Part shown: piece by piece, positions 7,192 through 15,261 of the stretch
Layout of the letters: every line of letters begins with the position of its first letter
How positions within the stretch are numbered: position 1 is the stretch's first letter
DNA from: DATKXU01 sp035528905
GTDB lineage: Bacteria; Armatimonadota; UBA5829; DTJY01
DNA: 33,375 nt
Direction of reading: 5' to 3'
Assembly: GCA_035528905.1 (NCBI GenBank)
Contig: DATKXU010000042.1
Span: forward strand, 1 to 33,375
Made by a program: the position numbers and the translations under genes
Notes under the pieces: model-generated
The model's input: only the letters and a program-made list of their open reading frames with translations
The model's database searches: none
Told to the model about the DNA's origin: nothing

Positions 7192-10100
7192 ATGAGCTTC
7201 GAGAGCTTCCTACAATTGCTGAGGGAGTCCCCCCGGCTTCAAGACCTGCATCGCTCTCTGGAACAGGGCGATCGCGCCGTCCAGGTCGAAGGGCTGGCGG
7301 TAGCCGCGAAGAGTGTCCTCGCCGCCGCGCTCAACACGGCTCTGCGCCGGCCTATCCTGCTGGTTACGTACAGCTACGAGCAGGCGGAGCGGCTATACGA
7401 CGACATAGCCGCCCTGGGCATCGGCGGCGATCTCGTGCTCGTCCCTCCAGCGGACAGCATGATCTACCAGGAGGGCGATACCGACTTCGATGTCATCGGC
7501 GGGCGGCTCTTGGCGCTGGCGCACCTCCAGGATGGCACGCCGGCTATTGTGGTCGCTCCAATTGCGGCCGTGCTCCAACGAACGATCCCGCCGGAGGTTC
7601 TCGCAGCGCACCGATTGAGGATAGAGAAATCGCGGCAGCTCGACCTTGAAGAATGCGCTCTGCGCCTGGTGGAGCTTGGATACGAGCGCGTGGATATGGT
7701 TGAGCGCCAGGGGGAGTTCAGCCGGCGCGGCGGGATTCTGGATATCTTCCCGTCATCAGCAAGCGCTCCTGTCAGGGTCGAGCTGTTCGGCGACGAGGTT
7801 GAGAGCATACGCTCCTTCGACGTGGAGTCGCAGAGGTCACTCTCCGAGAGCGACTTCGCCGAGATAGCCCCGGCCCGCGAGCTGCTTCTGGATGCGGTCA
7901 CAGCGGAGCAGGCTGCGAGAGTTCTCTCGGACCTGTTGGATGCCGAGTGCGCCCGGTTGGAAAACGAAGACCCTGACGCCGCCAACAGGCTCAGGTGCAA
8001 GGTGGAAGATGACATCGTCCGCATGCGCAGCCAGGCATACTTCGACGGCATCGAGTACTACTTCCCGGCTGTTTACCCGCAGGAGTTCTCGCTGCTGGAC
8101 TATCTCCCGCCGAGCGCGCTGGTTATCCTTGACGAGCCGCATCAGATCAAGTCGCACTGGGAGCAGCTTCACGAGGAGTTGCTCGAATCCCTGCACGCCC
8201 GTATCTCCAGGGGCGATGCGCTGGCACTGCCATCCGATCATGTGATCCCCTTCGATGAGGCCGCGAGCCAACTCAGGAAGCGCTGCCAGAACGTGCTTCT
8301 CTCGCTGCTGCCTCGGCCGGTGCCTTGGATGCGGGTTGACCGGAACATTCCAATCCAGGCCGCGCCGATGGATTCCTTCGGCGGGCAAATCGAGATGTTC
8401 GTGGAGCAGCTCAAGACCTGGCTGTCGAACGACTGCCGCGTTGTGATCGTCACAAACCAGTCGCACCGGGTCGTCGAGCTGCTCGGCGAGAATCGGCTCT
8501 CCGCCTCGGTGCTCTCTGAGCTGTCCGGGCGTGACGGCGTCGGCATCTACGTTGTGGAAGGGATGCTCCGCTCAGGCTTCAAGCTCTCCGAAGCCAGGCT
8601 GATGGTCGTGACGGACGGCGAGATGTTCGGGTTCAGCAAGCTCCGCCGGCCGAGAAGGTCGTTCAGGAAGGGCCTGGCGATCTCGTCTCTGCTCGAGCTC
8701 AGGGAGGGCGATTACGTAGTCCATATCAACCACGGGATAGGTCGCTATCGGGGCCTTACCAAACTGTCCGGGCCGGGCGGCGACCGGGATTACCTCCTGC
8801 TGGAGTACGCCGGCATGGACAAGCTGTATGTGCCCGTGGACCAGATTGACCGCGTGCAGAAGTATATCGGGGCGGATGCCCAGGCGCCGACAGTACATAA
8901 GCTCGGCGGCTCCGAGTGGGCCAGAACCACCAAACGGGTCAGGCAGTCCGTCCGCGAGATGGCGAAGGAGCTTATCGAGCTGTATGCGAGCCGCCAGACC
9001 CTCGACGGGTACAGCTTTGCTCCCGACACACCATGGCAGCAGGAACTGGAGTCCGCGTTCCAGTACGAGGAGACGCCGGACCAGCTAGAGGCCGTCCAGG
9101 ACGTGAAGCAGGACCTCGAAGCGCCGAAGCCGATGGATCGCCTGCTCTGCGGTGATGTCGGTTACGGAAAGACCGAGGTCGCCATCCGCGCGGCGTTCAA
9201 GGTAGTCAACGACGGCAAGCAGGCGGCCGTGCTGGCGCCCACAACCGTTCTCGTCCAGCAGCACTTCAACACGTTCTCCGACAGGCTTGCGGCATACCCG
9301 GTGAATATCGCCATGCTCAGCCGGTTCAAGAGCCGGGCCGAGCAGAAGAAGATCGTCGAGGGCCTCCGAACCGGCGAGGTGGACGTAGTCGTCGGCACGC
9401 ATCGCCTGCTCTCGAAGGACATCGAGTTCCGGGATTTGGGATTGGTCGTCGTGGACGAGGAGCAGAGGTTCGGCGTCGCTCACAAGGAGCGGCTGAAGCA
9501 GCTTCGGAAGACGGTGGATGTCCTCACCCTGACGGCGACGCCGATCCCGCGAACTCTCCATATGTCCCTCTCCGGCATACGCGACATGAGCCTGATGAAC
9601 GATCCGCCTGAGGGACGCACGGCGATCAAGACCTACTGCCGCGAGTACGATGACGAGCTCGTCAGGGACGCCATCCTTCGGGAGCTCGATCGCGACGGGC
9701 AGGTCTATTTCGTCCACAACCGCGTGGAGAACATAGAGCACGTGGCGGACCATCTGCGGAGGCTGGTGCCGTATGCGAGGATGGAAGTGGCCCACGGCCA
9801 GATGCCCGAGGACGATCTGGAGCGCGTGATGCTCGACTTCTACGAGCACCGGTTCGACGTGCTGGTGTGTACGACGATCATAGAGAGCGGACTCGACATA
9901 CCGAACGTCAACACGATCGTCGTGAACAACGCGGACAAGATGGGGCTGGCGCAGCTCTATCAGCTCAGAGGCCGGGTCGGCCGATCCAATCGGCAGGCAT
10001 ACGCATATCTCTTGTATGAGGCGGACCGCGTCGTCACTGAGACGGCGGAGAAGAGGCTGCAGGCGATCAAGGAGTTCACCGATCTCGGCTCGGGCTTCCG

Positions 10101-10719
10101 AATCGCGCTCAGGGACCTGGAAATCCGGGGCGCGGGCAACCTGCTCGGGCCTGAGCAGCACGGCCACATGGCCGCTGTAGGCTTCGACATGTACTGCCAG
10201 CTTCTCTCGGACGCCGTTCAGGAGTTGAAGGGCGAGGAGCCCGCCTCAGGCGGGCTCGAGCTTCCGCCGGCTGACCTGCCGATGGACGCGTTCATACCGA
10301 CAGACTACATCCCCACGGAGAGCCAGCGTCTGGCGTTTTACAAGAAGATGACCGCCGTGCGCGACGAGAAGGACGTGGAGCAGCTCGCGGACGAGCTTCA
10401 TGACAGGTTCGGCGATCTGCCAAAACCCGTGGCCAACTCGCTCGACATCCTGAGGCTGAGGCTGAAGGCATCCCGCGCCGGTGCCGCCTCGATTTCCAGC
10501 GACAGGCGCCAGGTCGTTATCAAGTTCGGCGCCGGCATCAGGCTGGCTGCGGATGTGGCGATAGAGCTTCGCAAGCGGCTGCCCGGCAGCGTCTTCCTGC
10601 CGGATAAAGTCATCGCCGACGGGAGAGCGCCGGACTTCCTGAACCGGCTCAACGATATCCTGGACGCCCTCCCGGAAGCCCTAGAGGACTCGAAGGCAGT
10701 GTATCTGGCGCACCTTTAG
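7192..10719 (+). CDS. mfd: Transcription-repair coupling factor Mfd
   Basis: ATP-driven DNA translocase that removes RNA polymerase stalled at lesions and recruits UvrA. The 1175-residue protein has normal length and domain order: a UvrB-like N-terminal region, a CarD-like RNA-polymerase-interaction domain (about residues 500-570, EGDYVVHINHGIGRYRG), a helicase with Walker A GDVGYGKTEVA near residue 655 and DEEQ near 755, TRCF motifs (QLRGRVGRSNR), and the C-terminal TRCF domain. The start at 7192 has only a weak Shine-Dalgarno but matches the expected N-terminus. Its last 26 codons are repeated in diverged form at 11811-11889, behind a lipoprotein gene. Confidence 0.97.
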   Translation: MSFESFLQLLRESPRLQDLHRSLEQGDRAVQVEGLAVAAKSVLAAALNTALRRPILLVTYSYEQAERLYDDIAALGIGGDLVLVPPADSMIYQEGDTDFDVIGGRLLALAHLQDGTPAIVVAPIAAVLQRTIPPEVLAAHRLRIEKSRQLDLEECALRLVELGYERVDMVERQGEFSRRGGILDIFPSSASAPVRVELFGDEVESIRSFDVESQRSLSESDFAEIAPARELLLDAVTAEQAARVLSDLLDAECARLENEDPDAANRLRCKVEDDIVRMRSQAYFDGIEYYFPAVYPQEFSLLDYLPPSALVILDEPHQIKSHWEQLHEELLESLHARISRGDALALPSDHVIPFDEAASQLRKRCQNVLLSLLPRPVPWMRVDRNIPIQAAPMDSFGGQIEMFVEQLKTWLSNDCRVVIVTNQSHRVVELLGENRLSASVLSELSGRDGVGIYVVEGMLRSGFKLSEARLMVVTDGEMFGFSKLRRPRRSFRKGLAISSLLELREGDYVVHINHGIGRYRGLTKLSGPGGDRDYLLLEYAGMDKLYVPVDQIDRVQKYIGADAQAPTVHKLGGSEWARTTKRVRQSVREMAKELIELYASRQTLDGYSFAPDTPWQQELESAFQYEETPDQLEAVQDVKQDLEAPKPMDRLLCGDVGYGKTEVAIRAAFKVVNDGKQAAVLAPTTVLVQQHFNTFSDRLAAYPVNIAMLSRFKSRAEQKKIVEGLRTGEVDVVVGTHRLLSKDIEFRDLGLVVVDEEQRFGVAHKERLKQLRKTVDVLTLTATPIPRTLHMSLSGIRDMSLMNDPPEGRTAIKTYCREYDDELVRDAILRELDRDGQVYFVHNRVENIEHVADHLRRLVPYARMEVAHGQMPEDDLERVMLDFYEHRFDVLVCTTIIESGLDIPNVNTIVVNNADKMGLAQLYQLRGRVGRSNRQAYAYLLYEADRVVTETAEKRLQAIKEFTDLGSGFRIALRDLEIRGAGNLLGPEQHGHMAAVGFDMYCQLLSDAVQELKGEEPASGGLELPPADLPMDAFIPTDYIPTESQRLAFYKKMTAVRDEKDVEQLADELHDRFGDLPKPVANSLDILRLRLKASRAGAASISSDRRQVVIKFGAGIRLAADVAIELRKRLPGSVFLPDKVIADGRAPDFLNRLNDILDALPEALEDSKAVYLAHL
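10641..10719 (+). repeat. 3' end of mfd, copy 1 of a diverged duplication
   Basis: This 79-base segment matches 11811-11889 at 68 of 79 positions. Most differences are at third codon positions (GAT/GAC, GCC/GCG, CTA/CTC, GCA/GCG, GCG/GCC), plus a CTG/TTG leucine change. Only the penultimate residue changes (His to Arg). Both copies end at a stop codon. Confidence 0.93.
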
Positions 10720-10856
10720 AAACCACGATGGGACGCCTCTTTGTTTACCCAACACAAGGAACCTCCCTCGCCAACTAAGTGCATAGTTGGAAGGAAGACG
10801 CGAAGGCATCATCGAATATGTTAGCCGTAAAAACCGCTTACTATAAGAGGAACAAA

Positions 10857-11771
10857 ATGGCGGGTGCGAGTACACGTCGATTCGCTATGGCGACACTGGT
10901 CTTAGTACTGGTGGCCGTCGGGTGTCAGCAAGAACAGAAGTCTCCGGCAAGGCGGCCGAATGCCAAGGGGACGCAGGCTGTGATACGCAAAACCAAGGCT
11001 GTCCCCAGCCCCCGGGGGACACGGATCAACCCCAAAGACGGAGCAGAGATGGTGTGGATACCAGCAGGCGAATTCATCAGGGGCAGCACGGATGAGGAGA
11101 TTGCCGAAGCGCTAAGGGAGAATCCGGAGTACGTCGAAGCATCCCGGTGCAATTCTGAAAAGCCTCAGCGGAAGGTGCACCTAGATGGCTATTGGATCTA
11201 CAAGTACGAGGTCACTGTTTCTCGGTTTCGCAAGTTTTGTAAGGAGACGGGGAGAAGCATGCCTCAGTTGCCTATAGGGCAGTGGAAAGACGATCACCCG
11301 ATCGAGATGGTAAACTGGTACGACGCAAAGGCTTATGCTGAATGGGCAGGATGCAGGCTCCCCACGGAGGCGGAATGGGAGAAGGCCGCACGCGGGACGG
11401 ATGGACGGCTTTACCCATGGGGCAACGAATGGGACCCTTCAAAATGCGCAAATTCTGTCGCAAAGGAATTGGAAGACTCGTGCCCAGTTGGAAGCTATCC
11501 TGCTGGTGCCAGCCCATACGGGGTGATGGATATGGCAGGGAACGTTGTTGAATGGTGCGCTGACTGGTATGATGAAGATTACTATGCCAAGTTGCCTCCA
11601 GCGAATCCCTCGGGCCCCTTACAGGGCAAGTCCCGTGTCCTGCGCGGTGGCTCGTGGGACTTTTACAGTGCTGCCCCCATCACCTTCCGATGTGCTGCGC
11701 GGGGTGGAGCAAATCCTGGGAAGGGAACCCCAGCCGGTACGAATGGCTTTCGCTGTGCAGCCAGCCCGTGA
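10857..11771 (+). CDS. Formylglycine-generating-enzyme-fold (SUMF1-like) lipoprotein
   Basis: The 304-residue protein has a lipoprotein-type signal (AMATLVLVLVAVGC, Cys at about residue 23) and an FGE-sulfatase domain filling the rest: VWIPAGEFIRGS, RLPTEAEWEKAARG, YPWGNEWD, GVMDMAGNVVEWCADW, RVLRGGSW and a final NGFRCA. The two catalytic cysteines of true formylglycine-generating enzymes, expected just after RGGS, are replaced by Phe and Pro. It is therefore probably a binding or structural member of the fold and not a sulfatase activator. ATG at 10857 follows GAGG; a longer frame begins at 10779 without a signal-peptide reason to use it. It lies between mfd and a duplicated mfd tail. Confidence 0.85.
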   Translation: MAGASTRRFAMATLVLVLVAVGCQQEQKSPARRPNAKGTQAVIRKTKAVPSPRGTRINPKDGAEMVWIPAGEFIRGSTDEEIAEALRENPEYVEASRCNSEKPQRKVHLDGYWIYKYEVTVSRFRKFCKETGRSMPQLPIGQWKDDHPIEMVNWYDAKAYAEWAGCRLPTEAEWEKAARGTDGRLYPWGNEWDPSKCANSVAKELEDSCPVGSYPAGASPYGVMDMAGNVVEWCADWYDEDYYAKLPPANPSGPLQGKSRVLRGGSWDFYSAAPITFRCAARGGANPGKGTPAGTNGFRCAASP

Positions 11772-11799
11772 AGCCCGCTCGTCTGCGGTGACAGTCCAG

Positions 11800-11889
11800 G
11801 ATTTCATGTCGAACCGGCTCAACGACATCCTGGACGCGCTCCCGGAAGCCCTCGAGGACTCGAAGGCGGTGTATTTGGCCAGGCTGTAA
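11800..11889 (+). pseudogene. Detached tail of an mfd gene, copy 2
   Basis: The frame reads DFMSNRLNDILDALPEALE and continues to a TAA, matching the mfd C-terminus (DFLNRLNDILDALPEALE). There is one extra codon near the beginning and the last changed residue is Arg for His. The frame is not the one used by the upstream FGE-like gene. The nearly silent divergence means the sequence was under protein-level selection since the two copies split, so it likely comes from another lineage's mfd and not from a recent local copy. It cannot function alone. Confidence 0.85.
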
Positions 11890-11890
11890 A

Positions 11891-11928
11891 GGAGATGGAG
11901 TAGTGGAGTGTTGGAGTAATGGAGTATT
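11891..11928. repeat. Octamer-repeat tract
   Basis: Units beginning GGAGT repeat with an 8-base period (GGAGTAGT, GGAGTGTT, GGAGTAAT, GGAGTATT) directly after the detached mfd tail and before the flavoprotein gene. The same unit style forms the palindrome at 17643-17704. Confidence 0.75.
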
Positions 11929-11966
11929 GGGAAGCCATCAATCCGCTTTTCGGATAGGCGGTCAAT

Positions 11967-13277
11967 ATGCCTAAAGTCGTGATCATCGGCGGTGGTGCGG
12001 GAGGCATTCTGGCGGCGGGACGGGCTGCCGAATGCGGGGCGAAGGTCGTACTCCTCGAGCGGAACAGCATCCTCGGCCGCAAGCTCCGCATCACCGGCAA
12101 GGGCCGCGGCAACATCACTAATACCGCCGATCTGGACGATTTCATCGCCGCATTCGGCCCGAACGGCAAATTCCTCTACGGCGCATTTTCCCGCTTCTCC
12201 AACCAGAATCTGATTGATCTGCTGGAACGGCTCGGCGTGCCCACCAAAGTCGAGCGCGGCGGCCGCGTTTTCGCTGCATCTGACCGCGCGGCTGATGTAG
12301 TGGCGGCATTCGAGGCGTGGCTCAGAGGACTGGGTGTGCACGTACGGACCGGCTGCAAGGTGAAAGGGTTGGTTGCGAGCGACCAACATTGGGAGGGCGA
12401 AGGTCCTCCTGAGCCGCTTCTGGGTGAAAACCCGGCTCGGCAGGAGCCTCGCCCTCCCATCAAGCACATTATGGGTGTTACTATGTACTCCGGCGTCATC
12501 CCCGCGGACGCGGTGGTGCTGGCGGCGGGCGGCATCACGTACCCAAGGACCGGCTCGACGGGCGACGGCTACCGGATGGCCGCGGAGGTCGGCCACACCG
12601 TCATTCCTCCCACTCCTTCGCTCTCCGCCTTGGAGGTCAAAGAGTCCTGGGTATCGGACCTGCAGGGGCTGAGCCTGAAGAATGTCTCCGCGACGCTCTA
12701 CGCCGGGAGCAAGAAGATCGCCCGCGAGTTTGGCGAGATGCTCTTCACCCACTTCGGCGTCTCCGGCCCAATTATCCTTACGCTCAGCAAGGCATACGTG
12801 AAGTTGGAGGACAAGAGCAGCGTCGAGCTTTCGATCAACCTGAAGCCGGCGCTGAGCCGCAAGCAGCTCGACGAGCGCCTGATAAGGGATTTCGCCCAGA
12901 CGAGATACTTCAAGAACTACCTGCCGGAGCTTCTTCCTCGGACCATGATACCGGTTTTCATGCGGCTGAGCGGCATTCCGCCTGATACGCCGGTGAACAA
13001 GATCACGAGCGCGCAGAGAAAGCGCATAATCGGCCTGCTGCTCGACTTCCGCCTGACAGTCGGAGGCGCCAGAGCGGCGGATGAGGCGATCGTCACCGCC
13101 GGGGGCGTCTCGATCAAGGAGATTGACCCGCGGACTATGGAGTCGAAGCTGGTGCGCGGATTGTACTTCGCCGGCGAGGTGATAGACGTAGACGCCGTGA
13201 CGGGCGGCTACAACCTCCAGGCCGCATTCTCCACAGGCTGGGTCGCCGGAGAGAATGCGGCTCTCTCCGGGTCCTAG
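11967..13277 (+). CDS. NAD(P)/FAD-dependent oxidoreductase, BaiN/HI0933 family
   Basis: The 436-residue flavoprotein starts with the FAD dinucleotide-binding motif VVIIGGGAGGILAA (residues 4-17). The family signature GRKLRITGKGRGNITN follows at about 35-50, then VVLAAGGITYPRTGSTGDGY near 190 and the C-terminal GGYNLQAAFSTGWVAG. Members are cytosolic flavoproteins; one, BaiN, reduces bile-acid intermediates, but the substrate here cannot be read. About 23 residues (roughly 141-164, GEGPPEPLLGENPARQEPRP) are encoded by a 70-bp palindrome inserted in frame between two strands where relatives would have a short loop. The start at 11967 has only a weak Shine-Dalgarno. Confidence 0.93.
   Translation: MPKVVIIGGGAGGILAAGRAAECGAKVVLLERNSILGRKLRITGKGRGNITNTADLDDFIAAFGPNGKFLYGAFSRFSNQNLIDLLERLGVPTKVERGGRVFAASDRAADVVAAFEAWLRGLGVHVRTGCKVKGLVASDQHWEGEGPPEPLLGENPARQEPRPPIKHIMGVTMYSGVIPADAVVLAAGGITYPRTGSTGDGYRMAAEVGHTVIPPTPSLSALEVKESWVSDLQGLSLKNVSATLYAGSKKIAREFGEMLFTHFGVSGPIILTLSKAYVKLEDKSSVELSINLKPALSRKQLDERLIRDFAQTRYFKNYLPELLPRTMIPVFMRLSGIPPDTPVNKITSAQRKRIIGLLLDFRLTVGGARAADEAIVTAGGVSIKEIDPRTMESKLVRGLYFAGEVIDVDAVTGGYNLQAAFSTGWVAGENAALSGS
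12390..12459. repeat. Palindromic element inserted in frame in the flavoprotein gene
   Basis: Two 27-base arms (12390-12416 and 12433-12459) are complementary with four mismatches, around a 16-base loop. The outer arm begins TGGGAGGGCGA. One arm of the same family occurs at 18252-18278 upstream of argS. It is translated as an extra Gly/Glu/Pro-rich loop. Confidence 0.85.
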
Positions 13278-13366
13278 ACGTATTCTACACCAACTCGGCA
13301 GGAATCAAGAACTCCCCTATCGAACCGACGGGTTAGAGCAACTTCGCATTCATGGAGGCGGTGAAG

Positions 13367-13780
13367 ATGAAGAGATTGGTTGCAGTGCTGGTTCTTGGTA
13401 TCACAGCGGCGTCCATCCCTGCGCTGGCGGCACCGGCGCTCGCCGGATACGAAGGTGATGTCATCATCGGGCAGGAAGTCGTGCTCAGAATTCGATTCCC
13501 GGCAGGCGGCCTCTCGGTAAAGCAGCGGGCTGACCTCGTCACCGAGCGCATTAACAACGTCCTCGGCTCGGAGCCGTTCAACCCGTCCGACGTGAAGACC
13601 GGCATTCGGAACAAGGAGTATGTCGTCCTGATCGGTGACAAAGTAATCATCACGGCCGACAAGCGAACCGCCGAGTTCAACAAGTCAAAGCCGGAGCAGC
13701 TCGCCAACATATGGGCGGCGAACCTCCGCCGGGTCATCCCGAAGGCTAAGGCGCAGCCGACGGGAGCACAAAGTACATAG
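13367..13780 (+). CDS. Small exported protein of unknown function
   Basis: The 137-residue product has a clear signal peptide (MKRLVAVLVLGITAASIPALA). The mature part resembles a compact alpha/beta domain: GQEVVLRIRF, RADLVTERINNVLG, YVVLIGDKVIITADKRTAEFNKS, and then QLANIWAANLRRVIPKA. This pattern of a short domain ending in a conserved LAxxWAxxLR helix resembles periplasmic domains found in front of some MscS-type channels and in standalone exported proteins, but I cannot name a family. ATG at 13367 is preferred over 13352 because GGAGG lies eight bases upstream of it. It stands between two unrelated enzyme genes. Confidence 0.75.
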   Translation: MKRLVAVLVLGITAASIPALAAPALAGYEGDVIIGQEVVLRIRFPAGGLSVKQRADLVTERINNVLGSEPFNPSDVKTGIRNKEYVVLIGDKVIITADKRTAEFNKSKPEQLANIWAANLRRVIPKAKAQPTGAQST

Positions 13781-13815
13781 ACAAACCAACGGCGGCTTCG
13801 CCTGCATAGCGGCGC

Positions 13816-13845
13816 TCGACCCCGACAGCGGCATCCTGGTATAAT
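13816..13845 (+). promoter_or_regulatory. Promoter of the zinc alcohol dehydrogenase gene
   Basis: TCGACC (13816-13821), 18 bases, then TATAAT (13840-13845), preceded by TGG as in an extended -10. The leader to the ATG at 13887 is about 35 bases. Confidence 0.65.
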
Positions 13846-13886
13846 GTCACTCAGGACTGACCAGCTTGTCGAGAAGGGGAAGAGCC

Positions 13887-14930
13887 ATGGACACCATGCT
13901 TGCGGCCGTGCTGCACGATTTCAACGACCTCCGATTGGAACAGATTCCGATCCCGCGCGCGGAGGACTTCGGCGATGTCGTGGTGAGGATCAAGTCGTGC
14001 GGGATATGCGCCACCGACTACAAGGCCGTCAAGGGCATCCGCAGGAACGTCACGTTCCCGTCTATTCAGGGGCACGAAGCTAGCGGCGCGGTAGCCGAGG
14101 TCGGGCCGGGCGTCTCCCATTTCAAGGTCGGCGATGAGGTCATCGTGCAGCCGCTGGGCCACTGCGGATTCTGCAAGCATTGCCGAGTGGGAAACACCCA
14201 CTACTGCGACAGCGCCTTCGTGCTCGGCGGCGACGGCCCGGATGACGTTCGGAATGGCGCATTCGCCGAGTACCTGCTGACTAAAGAGAGCACCCTTTAT
14301 CCGAAGCCCTCGAATATCCCCTTCGATGCCGCTGCCGTCACCGAGCCGCTGGCAGGCGCTTGGAAAGGCGTCATTCACCACAGCGGAATGCAGATTGGGG
14401 ACGATGTGGTTGTCATCGGCGTCGGGAGCATCGGCCTTCTTTGCATGATGGTCGCCAAAGCCGCCGGCGCCGCCCGGCTGATCGCCGTGGATACGAGCGA
14501 GTACGCGATTCGAAACGCCCTCGAACTCGGAGCGACGCATGCTGTGAACCCCGCAAAGGAGGACGCAAAGAAGCACGTGTATGAGATCATCCCCGACGGC
14601 CCGGACCTCGTAGTGGAGGCTGCCGGGCCTATCGAGGCGGTCAAGCTGATGGTTGACCTCCGACGCCGGGGCACAAGGTGGAACGTCTTCGGCATCACTA
14701 CGCACGAGAAGTTCGAGCTCGACGGCGGGCTTACCCATTTCCTCGAGGGACGCCAGGATGCCAGCTTCGGAACGACGACCCTGGCGATGCAGAAGGCAAT
14801 CCGCCTCATGGAGACGGGGCTGATAGACACCGAGCGGATCATATCCCATCGCTTCCCGCTCGCGCAGATTCACGAGGCGCTGGAGGTTATGGCGTCACCA
14901 GAGCACAACAAGATAATCATCCATCCGTAA
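13887..14930 (+). CDS. Zinc-dependent medium-chain alcohol dehydrogenase
   Basis: The 347-residue enzyme should oxidise a polyol, amino alcohol or similar substrate with NAD(P). Visible ligands are Cys38 in KSCGICATD and His63-Glu64 in QGHEASG for the catalytic zinc, and Cys93, Cys96, Cys99 and Cys107 for the structural zinc (CGFCKHCRVGNTHYC). The Rossmann motif is VIGVGSIGLL, at about residue 178. It resembles threonine and sorbitol dehydrogenases, but the exact substrate is not readable. ATG at 13887 is supported by AAGGGG upstream; a TTG at 13866 would add seven residues of no family character. It is transcribed on its own, ahead of the thiamine operon. Confidence 0.93.
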   Translation: MDTMLAAVLHDFNDLRLEQIPIPRAEDFGDVVVRIKSCGICATDYKAVKGIRRNVTFPSIQGHEASGAVAEVGPGVSHFKVGDEVIVQPLGHCGFCKHCRVGNTHYCDSAFVLGGDGPDDVRNGAFAEYLLTKESTLYPKPSNIPFDAAAVTEPLAGAWKGVIHHSGMQIGDDVVVIGVGSIGLLCMMVAKAAGAARLIAVDTSEYAIRNALELGATHAVNPAKEDAKKHVYEIIPDGPDLVVEAAGPIEAVKLMVDLRRRGTRWNVFGITTHEKFELDGGLTHFLEGRQDASFGTTTLAMQKAIRLMETGLIDTERIISHRFPLAQIHEALEVMASPEHNKIIIHP

Positions 14931-14978
14931 AGGGGCCGCATAGGAATGCGGTCTCACCCGAAGCAACCGTCTCAGAGT

Positions 14979-15007
14979 TTGACAGGCGGCGGGCCGCGTG
15001 GTATACT
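14979..15007 (+). promoter_or_regulatory. Sigma-70 promoter of the thiC operon
   Basis: TTGACA (14979-14984), exactly 17 bases, then TATACT (15002-15007). It lies about 85 bases upstream of the riboswitch aptamer. A hairpin with 10-base arms (GTGACGAGTG and CACTCATCAC, one mismatch) sits between promoter and aptamer and could pair alternatively with it. Confidence 0.85.
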
Positions 15008-15091
15008 CCAAGAAGAAACGAACATGGCCGCTAGGGGTGCTCTCCGACTTGATGCGTGACGAGTGATACAGGAACTCCTCTTCCACTCATC

Positions 15092-15177
15092 ACAGTCCGA
15101 GGGCTGAGAGTTTCGCTCGACGGAGCAACCCTTAACACCTGATTCGGGTAATTCCGGCGTAGGGAAGCGGTGGATAC
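15092..15177 (+). promoter_or_regulatory. TPP (THI-element) riboswitch
   Basis: The conserved thiamine pyrophosphate aptamer is recognisable: AGGGCTGAGAG at the pyrimidine-sensor side, then ACCCTTAACACCTGATTCGG, GTAATTCCGGCGTAGGGAA and a closing strand. It precedes thiC and is followed by a terminator hairpin, so thiamine pyrophosphate should switch off transcription of thiC and probably thiL. Confidence 0.96.
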
Positions 15178-15186
15178 GACGAACAT

Positions 15187-15223
15187 CACGCCGTGAGCCA
15201 CTCCCCCGCGGCGTGTTTTGTTT
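15187..15223 (+). terminator. Riboswitch-controlled terminator upstream of thiC
   Basis: A 7-bp stem (CACGCCG at 15187-15193 with CGGCGTG at 15209-15215) is followed by TTTTGTTT, ten bases after the aptamer and about 40 before the thiC ATG. This is the layout of transcriptional control by TPP. Confidence 0.85.
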
Positions 15224-15261
15224 GCTTTGACAGACTGTCTTTCCGGAGTTGGTGAAGCGCT

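Noticed and set aside
9085..10167. Open frame of 360 codons opposite mfd
   Set aside because: Shadow of the mfd helicase region with no start signal or recognisable domain.
10771..10790. Hairpin CCAACTA/TAGTTGG after mfd as terminator
   Set aside because: Only 7 bp and no following T-tract; probably not a functional terminator.
10857..11771. FGE-fold C-terminus as variable region of a diversity-generating retroelement
   Set aside because: This fold is a common target, but there is no template repeat, no reverse transcriptase in the window and no excess of AAY codons at the C-terminus.
11545..11889. 114-codon frame running into the second mfd tail
   Set aside because: Its first two thirds are an out-of-frame reading of the FGE-like gene; only the tail has meaning, as a remnant.
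14934..14952. CCGCAT/ATGCGG hairpin after the alcohol dehydrogenase as terminator
   Set aside because: Six-base stem without T-tract; too weak to call.
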